NCBI GenBank assembly: GCA_023653055.1
Contig: JAMNXR010000017.1
Coordinates: 1-64,000 of the forward strand
DNA length: 64,000 nucleotides
From: Burkholderiaceae bacterium
Lineage (GTDB): Bacteria; Pseudomonadota; Gammaproteobacteria; Burkholderiales; Burkholderiaceae_B
Direction: 5' to 3'
This document shows, one piece after another, positions 27,097-34,502 of this stretch. Position numbers and translations under genes: made by a program. The notes under the pieces are model-generated. The model did not search any database. It worked only from the letters and a program-made list of their open reading frames with translations, and was not told the origin of the DNA. Position 1 is the first letter of the stretch, and each line of letters opens with the position of its first letter.

Positions 27097-27597
27097 TTAC
27101 CCCAATACCACCGGCCGATCAGACAACTCGTTCTGGTCCCCGATATGCGCAGGGAAATGTGCCTTCAGGTGCTGTGTCACACTTTTAATTCCGCCGATCG
27201 CCCCACCTCGAAAATCTTTCTGACGGAAAGCTTCCTCGATCTGATGGCAGATGCGCGCCCACTCTGCCTCACCGACTTTGGCATGAATCCCCCGATCAGC
27301 GACAATCTCCACGGCACGATCGGCTAGCAAGACATAAATCAACAGGCCACAGTTGTGCTCAGTATCCCAGACTCGCAAGTTTGAAAACAACTCAAGGGCA
27401 CGCGTTCGCGGCGACTCCCCTCGAACCAATGCGACGGGATCAAGCGCAGTCTCCACGACAAAGCGCAGCTCACCCGAATGCTCAGCCTCGCTCGACTTGA
27501 TAGCGGCCTCGATGTCATGCAACGTCGCGGCTGAAAAAGCCGCGTTCATCTGACGTTGTGTCGTGACCAAATGCTTGAGTAGACGTTTGGCATTCAT
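27097..27597 (-). CDS. TPM-domain protein, soluble/cytoplasmic form
   Basis: 166 residues from the ATG at 27597 (MNAKRLLKHLV), preceded by GGGGAG. The track ORF begins at 27846 with an extension that is the frame-shifted shadow of the glycine-rich end of the preceding gene. The TPM domain is recognisable: SGELRFVVETALDP, TRALELFSNLRVWDTEHNCGLLIYVLLADRAVEIVADRGIHAKVG and FRQKDFRGGAIGGI. It has no signal peptide, unlike the partner gene. In lemA operons two TPM proteins are often encoded in a row, as here. Its 5' end overlaps the stop of the upstream TPM gene. Confidence 0.82.
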   Translation of the reverse strand: MNAKRLLKHLVTTQRQMNAAFSAATLHDIEAAIKSSEAEHSGELRFVVETALDPVALVRGESPRTRALELFSNLRVWDTEHNCGLLIYVLLADRAVEIVADRGIHAKVGEAEWARICHQIEEAFRQKDFRGGAIGGIKSVTQHLKAHFPAHIGDQNELSDRPVVLG

Positions 27598-27599
27598 TT

Positions 27600-28559
27600 C
27601 TACCATCTCCCCGAGGCACCGCCACCACCAAAACCGCCACCGCCTCCAGAGAAGCCTCCTCCACCGAAACCGCCACCATTGGACCCACCACCAAAACTTC
27701 CGCGCCCAACACTGCGGCCAGATCGAGTGCTCCCTGCGCCGTAATACCCTGTCGTCAATCCACCTAAACCACCACTCAACAAGGTCACGATAAACCCGAT
27801 CACACCACCTAAAAGCGCCGTCAGCAACGCTCCGGCAATAAACCAACCGATAACCGCGACCGCAACACCCGTGACACCTGCGCCCAAAACGCGTCCGAGT
27901 ATTTTTCTTAAAAAACCACCCAATACCAAGGCAATCACAAACAACACAGACAGGGATGACAACGCGCCCTCTTGATCGGCCACTAGCTGCCGCTTGGGCG
28001 CAGGGGTAGGCAAGCTCTCGCCATCAATCACCCGTCCAATCTGCTCTACACCCGCTAAAATCCCACCATAAAACTCTTGTTGCTTAAAGCGCGGAATAAT
28101 CGCACCATCGATAATCCGTTTACTCAGTGCGTCCGTGAGTGCCCCCTCAAGACCATAGCCCACCTCAATCCGCACAGCTCGGTCATTTTTAGCAATTAGC
28201 AAAATGGCACCGTCGTCGACTTTTTTACGACCGATCTTCCACTTGTCCGCCACGCGAATGGCGAACTGCTCGATTTCCTCAGGCTTGGTAGTCGGCACCA
28301 TCAAGACCACGACTTGACTGCCCTTGCGGGCTTCGATGTCGCGCAGCTTTTGATCAAGCGTGCGCAGTTGTTCGGGCGTGAGCGTTTTTGTTTGATCGAT
28401 GACGCGCGCCGAGAGTGCAGGCACCGCAACCTCTGCCGAGGCCTGCCAGGGCGAAATAAAGATACAGAGCAGTACCCACAGGCATACAACAGGCATCCAG
28501 CGGATGCGCTGAGGCTTCTTTTCCAACTGCAAATTGCGAAGCCGTTCAGCCATCCTCAT
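27600..28559 (-). CDS. TPM-domain membrane protein (YgcG-like)
   Basis: 319 residues. A signal peptide or N-terminal anchor (VVCLWVLLCIFISPWQASA) is followed by a periplasmic TPM domain (about 45-185): VPALSARVIDQTKTLTPEQLRTLDQKLRDIEARKGSQVVVLMVPTT, VADKWKIGRKKVDDGAILLIAKNDRAVRIEVGYGLEGALTDA. Two or three glycine-rich membrane helices follow, and the C-terminus is Gly/Ser-rich (GGGFGGGGFSGGGGG), a usual ending for YgcG. Its start overlaps the lemA stop (TAATG). The role of LemA-TPM modules is not settled; envelope maintenance is suspected. Confidence 0.9.
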   Translation of the reverse strand: MRMAERLRNLQLEKKPQRIRWMPVVCLWVLLCIFISPWQASAEVAVPALSARVIDQTKTLTPEQLRTLDQKLRDIEARKGSQVVVLMVPTTKPEEIEQFAIRVADKWKIGRKKVDDGAILLIAKNDRAVRIEVGYGLEGALTDALSKRIIDGAIIPRFKQQEFYGGILAGVEQIGRVIDGESLPTPAPKRQLVADQEGALSSLSVLFVIALVLGGFLRKILGRVLGAGVTGVAVAVIGWFIAGALLTALLGGVIGFIVTLLSGGLGGLTTGYYGAGSTRSGRSVGRGSFGGGSNGGGFGGGGFSGGGGGFGGGGASGRW

Positions 28560-29161
28560 TACTTAGCAGGTGCTTTATCAAAATTAACCGCAGGCGCCTT
28601 GGAAATCTCCGCTTCATTTTCAACCGTAAAACTCGCCTTGGTCTTGTAGCCAAAAATCATTGCCGTGATATTTGAAGGGAAGGAGCGTACCGCGATGTTG
28701 TATTCCTGAACGGACTGAATGAAACGATTACGGGCGACTGTGATGCGATTTTCCGTTCCCTCGAGTTGTGCTCGAAGCTCCTGAAAGCTCTGATTCGACT
28801 TTAGCGAAGGATAGCTTTCCACAACAACCATCAGGCGACTCAGTGCGCTAGTCAGTTGACCTTGCGCAGCCTGAAACTTTTGAAACGCTTCAGGATTATT
28901 AATCAGCTCAGGCGTCGCCTGAATACCCGTCGCACGGGCGCGCGCCTCTACAACTCGGGTGAGCGTGTCCTGCTCAAAGCCCGCCTCACCCTTGACCGTA
29001 TTGACTAAATTTGGCACAAGATCCGCACGCCGTTGATACTGATTCAGCACCTCGGCCCAGGCAGCCTTGACCTTTTCATCGGCTGTTTGAAACGTGTTGT
29101 AGCCACAGCCCGACAAGCTGAGCGTCGCAAATAACAACATAAAGGAGAGATATTTACGCAT
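28559..29161 (-). CDS. lemA: LemA family lipoprotein
   Basis: 200 residues. The lipoprotein-type signal (MRKYLSFMLLFATLSLSGCGYN, lipobox LSGC) leads to the LemA core: FQTADEKVKAAWAEVLNQYQRRADLVPNLVNTVKGEAGFEQDTLTRVVEARARATG, RFIQSVQEYNIAVRSFPSNITAMIFGY. LemA proteins are long helical hairpins. A lipidated form is common in proteobacteria. First gene of lemA-ygcG-TPM, followed by the phosphopantetheinyl transferase 10 bases on, perhaps by chance. Confidence 0.93.
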   Translation of the reverse strand: MRKYLSFMLLFATLSLSGCGYNTFQTADEKVKAAWAEVLNQYQRRADLVPNLVNTVKGEAGFEQDTLTRVVEARARATGIQATPELINNPEAFQKFQAAQGQLTSALSRLMVVVESYPSLKSNQSFQELRAQLEGTENRITVARNRFIQSVQEYNIAVRSFPSNITAMIFGYKTKASFTVENEAEISKAPAVNFDKAPAK

Positions 29162-29249
29162 GAAGCACCCAGTGACCAGAAGATTGTTGATATCAGTTTA
29201 GACTCTCGCTTGAAAAGGTCAAAGACATGCTCCGTTCAATGACCGATAT

Positions 29250-29942
29250 TCAAGTAAAGCTTGATTCAGGAAGCGGCAGATATTCGGCATCCAAATGCCC
29301 TGTTTTCACATAAATCAACGCGCCCTCGGATTGGGTAAAGGGTGTGTGCTGGCTGTAACGCGGACTACGTATCCACGACCCCGTTGGATAACTCCCATGC
29401 TCATCGTGAAAAACCCCTTCAAGCACAAAAATTTCTTCGCCACCTGGATGAATATGCCGATTGAACACTGTTTCTGGTGCCCAGCGCACTAAAGCAGTGT
29501 TTACGCCATTGAATTCATGCAAGGGCTGCACGGTCAAGCCCGGCACCATTCCTTGGTACCACTGTGCAGTTCGAGTATCAATCTGCACTGACTGATTATC
29601 ACCCGAGCAAAACTGCCATAGCTTGACCAGCAACACACAGCCCGTTTGCGAAGCCGGACTGTGCTGGCTACCAGGCGGGTTGCGCAGATATGTGCCGGCT
29701 GGGTAATGAGCATATTCGTCAGAGAACACCCCTTCAAGCACGAGGATCTCCTCTCCCCCGCCATGGGTGTGCGCCGCAAACGCTGCACCCGGTTCATAAC
29801 TTACGACCGAAGTGGCACGTGCGATCTCGCCCCCAACACGATCCAACATCTTGCGTTGCACTCCGGAAGCAGGTGATTCCACCCAGTCCATTTGAGGTGT
29901 TTGTAAAACCACACGCTGGGCGAAGTCGTTGTTGATGTTCAA
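29250..29942 (-). CDS. Double cupin protein (ChrR-like)
   Basis: 230 residues with two similar cupin modules. Each contains HxHxGGEEIxVLEGVFxDExxxYPxGxxxRxPxxSQHxP: first AHTHGGGEEILVLEGVFSDEYAHYPAGTYLRNPPGSQHSP, second RHIHPGGEEIFVLEGVFHDEHGSYPTGSWIRSPRYSQHTP. The His/His/Glu/His sets should bind metal. This is the ChrR anti-sigma cupin type, but no zinc-binding anti-sigma domain and no ECF sigma gene accompany it. Internal duplication of the module is plain from the sequence. Cytoplasmic; function unknown. Confidence 0.8.
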   Translation of the reverse strand: MNINNDFAQRVVLQTPQMDWVESPASGVQRKMLDRVGGEIARATSVVSYEPGAAFAAHTHGGGEEILVLEGVFSDEYAHYPAGTYLRNPPGSQHSPASQTGCVLLVKLWQFCSGDNQSVQIDTRTAQWYQGMVPGLTVQPLHEFNGVNTALVRWAPETVFNRHIHPGGEEIFVLEGVFHDEHGSYPTGSWIRSPRYSQHTPFTQSEGALIYVKTGHLDAEYLPLPESSFT

Positions 29943-30283
29943 AATTTAACCTTATTCTTTAGCGGTGTAGCTTTAGGGGATATCAAACGTAGCAAAATCC
30001 AAAGCAATTCAACAATACCTTGGTAGCCTGCCAATTTCGTAAAAAAGAAAGTCATAACCGTTATGATAAAGCATTACTTAACTATAGGATTGACTAAGTT
30101 TTTTGCAAGTAATTGAGAGATTTAAAAAGTCATTACGCCTTATTCTTAGGGTTGAAAATTGCACTTAGCGGTCTCGCGCTGAAAGATCAGGCTATTTATT
30201 CAGGCACATTGCATCAATACGAGCAAAGTCAACCATGCGTGCTGCATAAGTAACAACAATTTGAAAGAATGGATCATTAGAGT
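29943..30283. promoter_or_regulatory. Intergenic region with palindrome CATAACCGTTATG
   Basis: This 341-base gap separates the divergent cupin and dioxygenase genes. At 30053-30065 there is an odd palindrome CATAAC-C-GTTATG (6-bp arms), a plausible operator. No ORF of substance and no strong hairpin were seen. The region is AT-rich and likely holds both promoters. Confidence 0.4.
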
Positions 30284-31096
30284 ATGACACTCACCCCTCA
30301 ACAAATAGCTTCCTACGAGCGTGATGGCTATTTCGTCCAAGAGAATGCGCTTAGTCAAGCTGCAGCAGAAAATTTACTTGCCTGCACAATGGCGTTTCAA
30401 ACCCAAATGCGTCCGGGTCACGTTCTCGAAAAAGACGGTAAGACGCACCGCGCATTTCATGGCTGCCACCTTTACGATGATACATACAGCGAATTGATTC
30501 GTTCGCCGCAGTTCCTGGTGCCGGCGCAGCAGCTCCTGCGCGATGATGTCTACATCCACCAACTTAAAGTCAACGTCAAACAAGCCTTCTCAGGCGAAAT
30601 GTGGCCTTGGCATCAAGATTATATTTACTGGCGCAATGAGGACAATATTCCATCCGTAAACATTGCCAGTGTCATGATTTTTTTAGATGATATTGATGAG
30701 TTCAATGGGCCGTTATTTTTTATTCCAGGATCGCACACCATAGGTTGTGTTGATACGCCCATCGCTTCGGATGCACCAAAGGGCTGGGAAGGTAACGTCA
30801 GTGCCTCACTGACGTACCAAATTGATGCCCCTCTTGTCACACAACTTGTATCAAAAGGTGGGTTATTTTCTGCAACAGGAAAAAAAGGCACAGCCGTATG
30901 GTTTCATGGCAACCTGGTGCATGCTTCGCCCCCAAATATCTCTCCCTACAACCGTCGCATCGCGATTTTGACCTATAACGCGGTCAGTAATATTCCAACG
31001 ACACAACCTGCGAAGCTTCGACCAGAATTCCTTAATGGACGGGACTATCGTCCTCTAGTCGCCTTAAAAACTGAAAAACGCGCACTAACCGCATAA
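30284..31096 (+). CDS. Fe(II)/2-oxoglutarate oxygenase, phytanoyl-CoA/EctD type
   Basis: 270 residues. The opening LTPQQIASYERDGYFVQENAL is the standard PhyH beginning. The iron-binding set is WPWHQDYIYWRNEDNIP (HxD) and, downstream, HASPPN, with NRRIAILTYN supplying the 2-oxoglutarate Arg. The WHQDyxxWrnEDniP stretch resembles ectoine hydroxylase (EctD) and proline hydroxylases of this family, so a small amino-acid-like substrate is likely. It overlaps the next gene (TAATG), so the two oxygenase-like proteins are co-translated. There is no ectoine biosynthesis gene here. Confidence 0.85.
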   Translation: MTLTPQQIASYERDGYFVQENALSQAAAENLLACTMAFQTQMRPGHVLEKDGKTHRAFHGCHLYDDTYSELIRSPQFLVPAQQLLRDDVYIHQLKVNVKQAFSGEMWPWHQDYIYWRNEDNIPSVNIASVMIFLDDIDEFNGPLFFIPGSHTIGCVDTPIASDAPKGWEGNVSASLTYQIDAPLVTQLVSKGGLFSATGKKGTAVWFHGNLVHASPPNISPYNRRIAILTYNAVSNIPTTQPAKLRPEFLNGRDYRPLVALKTEKRALTA

Positions 31097-32001
31097 TGAC
31101 AATGAATCCTTCTCAGCCAATGGCCTCTCATTCAATCCATGACACGATTGAACGTGTTTCATTGAATCAGTTGACACCCGATCTATTTCGTCACGAATTT
31201 CAAAGTCAAAACAAACCCGTCATTTTGACCGATGCTTTTAATGATTCGGTACCTGTCAATATTGAAAGTCTCAACGCTCATGTTGGAGAGATGGAAGTAA
31301 GCGTTCGTGTTTATGGGCCAGAACGTTTGAAAACACCAAAGGCAGAGTGGGCAAGCTATTGCGAAATGCGCAACATGACTGTGAACGAGTATTGCGGTCT
31401 GCTTATAAACGGCACGGCCAAACGAGAGAGCATCTATCTCGCTATGGTTGAGATGGGTGCCACACCTTTACGACGTGTTATTGGCCCAGGCATCGATCGA
31501 ATTGCAGAAAAAACAGGGTTGCGCAGGCAACTACCGAATGACGTGAATGTATGGGTCGGGCCCGGCGGCCATGTCGAGCCCTTGCACTATGACGGTCAAG
31601 ACGGCACGCTGTCACAATTTCGTGGCACGAAACGCGTCTCTTTATTTCCACCGAGTGTACAAAAAGGTCTTTACCCCTTTGAAATGTCACACGGCGGATT
31701 GACACCTAACTTTAGTCAGGTTTATATCGATCAGCCAGATTTTGAAAGATACCCTCTTTTACATTCAGCGCTTTCGGAGCGTCGGACTGTGGATCTTGCA
31801 GAAGGTGAAACCCTTTACATGCCAGTTGGCTGGTGGCATGAAATCGAAGCGCTCGGCAATGACTATATTTGTTCGGTTAATCGTTTTTGGAAAGTCGACC
31901 CAATTTGGCGATACAGCCAGGCACCACAAGCTGCATATTTATACGGCATGTCGCACTTGTTCCGAATGAAGTATCGGCTCAAGAGCCTTTTGGGTCGGTA
32001 A
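31096..32001 (+). CDS. Cupin-8/JmjC-like 2-oxoglutarate oxygenase
   Basis: 301 residues. The N-terminal part QFQSQNKPVILTDAF-like (EFQSQNKPVILTDAFND) is typical of FIH/JmjC proteins. The iron site is visible as VEPLHYDGQDGTLSQFRGTKRVSLFPP (HxD, with the Lys that contacts 2-oxoglutarate) and LYMPVGWWHEIEAL (distal His). Such enzymes hydroxylate protein side chains or free small molecules. It is translationally coupled to the PhyH-type enzyme, an unusual pairing that suggests a two-step oxidation of one substrate. No signal peptide. Confidence 0.85.
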   Translation: MTMNPSQPMASHSIHDTIERVSLNQLTPDLFRHEFQSQNKPVILTDAFNDSVPVNIESLNAHVGEMEVSVRVYGPERLKTPKAEWASYCEMRNMTVNEYCGLLINGTAKRESIYLAMVEMGATPLRRVIGPGIDRIAEKTGLRRQLPNDVNVWVGPGGHVEPLHYDGQDGTLSQFRGTKRVSLFPPSVQKGLYPFEMSHGGLTPNFSQVYIDQPDFERYPLLHSALSERRTVDLAEGETLYMPVGWWHEIEALGNDYICSVNRFWKVDPIWRYSQAPQAAYLYGMSHLFRMKYRLKSLLGR

Positions 32002-32010
32002 GGTATACGT

Positions 32011-33201
32011 TCACTTCCCCTCATCCTTTAAATCCGCAAATTTCGCCGCCATCGTCGGGTTTCCTCTAGTCAACTTTTTAATCGTCACATCCTGCGCCTT
32101 GTCATTGGCGAGGCGCAGATTACGATCTGTCCCCAGTAGCGCTTCCTTAGTCTTTTGCAAATGATCAATTGATTTATCAATTTCTTCGATCGCCTTTTGA
32201 AACTTCTGTGACGCTAAATCGTAGTTCCTTGCGAAAGCACTTTTAAATGTCTCGAGCTCATTTTCAAAATTCGTAATGTCGACGCTTTGCGCTTTGACGA
32301 ACGCGAGTTCAGTTTTGTATTTGAGCGAATTCATCGCCGCATTACGCAGCAGCGTAATGATGGGAATAAAAAACTGAGGGCGCACGATATACATTTTGGG
32401 GTAGCGATGAAACATATCCACGATCCCCGTGTTGTAAAACTCATTATCAGGCTCGAGTAACGATACCATCACCGCATACTCACAACCCTTTTCATTGCGG
32501 TCCTTATCGAGCTCCTTGAGGAAGTCTTCGTTCTTGCTCTTGGTCGCGGTGAAGTCACTTTCATTTTTCATCTCAAACATGATGGACACTATCTCAGTGC
32601 CTGCCTCATCTGCATCGCGAAAAATAAAATCACCCTTGCTACCCGTACGTGCGTCGTTGTCTTTCTCAAAATACGCTCGAGGAAACGCCGTGGCGCGAAT
32701 CCGGTTGAACTCCGTCTCGCAGTGCTGCTCCAAGGTCTCGCCCACCATCTTGGTCGACAAGCGCGCCTTCATGTCGCGCAAGCGCTCGATCGCATCGTCG
32801 CGATCCTTAAGCTGCGTTTCGTATTTATCTTTGAGAGATTTTTCCGCGAGCGCTTTCTCAAGCTGTGCGCGCTCCAAACCAATCTTGAGTGCGTCACGCT
32901 CTTTTTCAACGCCACTGAGCGCCTGCGTAATCGCCAGCTGCTGGGCCATCCCACCCGCCTCGAGCTTGGCCCGAAGCGCCTGTATCTCTGTATCCTTGGC
33001 TGCAGCCGCTTGTTGGGATACATTGACCAGCTTGGCCTCAGCCAAGGCCACCGCATTACGCTTTTCCTGCTCGGCGAGCACTAGCCGCTCGTGAAGCTGT
33101 TGCTCAAACTCACCATCGCGCACTTGTTTGAGGATATCGGCATAACCTGTCTCATCGATTTTGAAAGCTTTGTTGCAATGGGGGCAGATAATTTCATGCA
33201 T
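32011..33201 (-). CDS. DUF2130-domain protein
   Basis: 396 residues. The N-terminus [40 protein letters not shown] has a CPHC knuckle followed by a long coiled coil (about 40-145, rich in Ala, Glu, Lys, Gln). The conserved DUF2130 domain follows: [46 protein letters not shown] and [46 protein letters not shown]. The FEMKNE...K arrangement resembles a PD-(D/E)xK nuclease-type core. Function unknown. Convergent with the oxygenase pair, 9 bases apart, with no clear terminator. Confidence 0.88.
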   Translation of the reverse strand: MHEIICPHCNKAFKIDETGYADILKQVRDGEFEQQLHERLVLAEQEKRNAVALAEAKLVNVSQQAAAAKDTEIQALRAKLEAGGMAQQLAITQALSGVEKERDALKIGLERAQLEKALAEKSLKDKYETQLKDRDDAIERLRDMKARLSTKMVGETLEQHCETEFNRIRATAFPRAYFEKDNDARTGSKGDFIFRDADEAGTEIVSIMFEMKNESDFTATKSKNEDFLKELDKDRNEKGCEYAVMVSLLEPDNEFYNTGIVDMFHRYPKMYIVRPQFFIPIITLLRNAAMNSLKYKTELAFVKAQSVDITNFENELETFKSAFARNYDLASQKFQKAIEEIDKSIDHLQKTKEALLGTDRNLRLANDKAQDVTIKKLTRGNPTMAAKFADLKDEGK

Positions 33202-33231
33202 GAGGATTTAGCCTTTTTGATACGTTCTTAT

Positions 33232-33765
33232 TCAGAACTTGGTTTTAGCCCGATTGCACGAATAATTTTTAGTTGTCGTTTTATTATCTTCCGTTTGAAA
33301 AAGCTTGGCTTCTCCCGATACACGATCGACTACAAAGCGCCATTTCTCTGTATAGCCAGAGCCGGGAGAGTTATAGCCGCCAGCAAAAGCGAGTTGTGTT
33401 TCCTTGTTCACGTTAGAAGCCACCCCACCCATGTGATCAGCATAATCCTGCCAGCGATAAACAATAGGTCCAAGCGGCGCAGAACCAGTGGGCGCACTCA
33501 GCCCAAAGCCATTGCTAGGCGCACAAGCTGTCAGGTCATAAATGAAACTCGCTGCAATACAGTGTAAAGACGCATTGCCGCTTTTTCGTGCATCCATCGT
33601 GATCGTGATGGGGTCAGCACCTCTACCCTCACATCTGATGACATCTTTAGCGATCGCAGTCACGTGGAATGCTGACAGCGAAATCAGCAGCACGCTAAGA
33701 GTTATAGAGCGCATGCCGATTATGCGTTGGTGAAGTTTCAGAGGCATCAAATCAGTTTTTGACAT
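33232..33765 (-). CDS. Small secreted protein, unknown function
   Basis: 177 residues from the ATG at 33765, chosen because GAGAG lies five bases upstream; the track start at 33804 has no such site. The signal sequence is MRSITLSVLLISLSAFHVTAIA after a polar leader. The mature part has four Cys (VIRCEGRG, LHCIAAS, LTACAPS, YSCNRAK), probably two disulfides, and Gly/Ser/Asn-rich loops. I do not recognise a family. Reverse strand, 31 bases after the DUF2130 start. Confidence 0.6.
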   Translation of the reverse strand: MSKTDLMPLKLHQRIIGMRSITLSVLLISLSAFHVTAIAKDVIRCEGRGADPITITMDARKSGNASLHCIAASFIYDLTACAPSNGFGLSAPTGSAPLGPIVYRWQDYADHMGGVASNVNKETQLAFAGGYNSPGSGYTEKWRFVVDRVSGEAKLFQTEDNKTTTKNYSCNRAKTKF

Positions 33766-33965
33766 CATTACTCTCGTATCTATATTAAATATAAAAGAAA
33801 ACATTTGTCCTTATCCGGGTTTATATTGAGGAACACAGGCAAAACGATCGCTAGACACCAGGCATATATCGTTTTATGCAAAATCTCTTACTCCTTTCCA
33901 ATTTTCCTAGAACGCTCCTCAATATGACCACAGTAGCGAGCTTTTGGACAGAATAATCTACGCGA

Positions 33966-34412
33966 TTGCGAGTATTACAAATTAATGTCAACTTGGGTAT
34001 GATTGCGCATTTTCGCATTGATCAACCATCTAATAAAAACATAAATGTGCTTGTAATTGATGCTTTTTCAGGTGATTCCGTCTCAATCCATTTGCTGACC
34101 AAAGAAGCGTTCGCTCAGTACTTTAGACACCTGAAAAAAGACGGCGTACTGGCTCTGCATATTACAAATCGCTTTCTGAATTTAAGCCCTGTTGTTAAAA
34201 CCGCCGCCGATGCGTTTGATCAAGACATCAAAGTGATTTCTTTTGAGTCGTCGGGCAATAAGGAAGGTTTTCGCTCTGAGTGGGCCTTGATCTCTAAAGA
34301 TAAGGCATTCTTTGAAGATGCTCGCATGGCGGACGCCAAAACGATCGCGCCACCCAAAGACTTCAAACTCTGGAAGGATGACTACAGTAGTTTGCTTTCT
34401 ATTATTTGGTAA
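33966..34412 (+). pseudogene. Truncated spermidine synthase-like protein (C-terminal relic)
   Basis: About 148 codons matching only the C-terminal third of fused membrane/spermidine-synthase-like proteins: NVLVIDAFSGDSVSIHLLTKEAFAQYFRHLKKDGVLALHITNRFLNLSPVVKTAADAF and, at the end, LWKDDYSSLLSIIW. Motif I of the methyltransferase-like fold and any membrane domain are missing. The track start is a TTG with no ribosome binding site, and the upstream 130 bases contain no in-frame continuation. I read it as the remains of a deleted gene. Confidence 0.72.
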
Positions 34413-34458
34413 AGCAACACAGCGAATCCTCTTCTGCGTGCGCCAGCGCACAGACTCC

Positions 34459-34500
34459 CACCTCTCCATCCCTGATACTCATATCGCAGATGGAGAGGTG
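34459..34500 (+). promoter_or_regulatory. Hairpin hiding the ribosome binding site of the ABC protein
   Basis: CACCTCTCCATC and GATGGAGAGGTG are a perfect 12-bp inverted repeat with an 18-base spacer. The downstream arm contains GGAGAGG, the only Shine-Dalgarno-like sequence before the TTG at 34503. No T-run follows, so termination is unlikely. Confidence 0.6.
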
Positions 34501-34502
34501 CT

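Noticed and set aside
27598-27846. Trp/Arg-rich N-terminal extension of the 249-aa ORF (27097..27846)
   Set aside because: It is the glycine-rich C-terminus of the overlapping TPM gene read in another frame; the real start is the ATG at 27597 with GGGGAG upstream.
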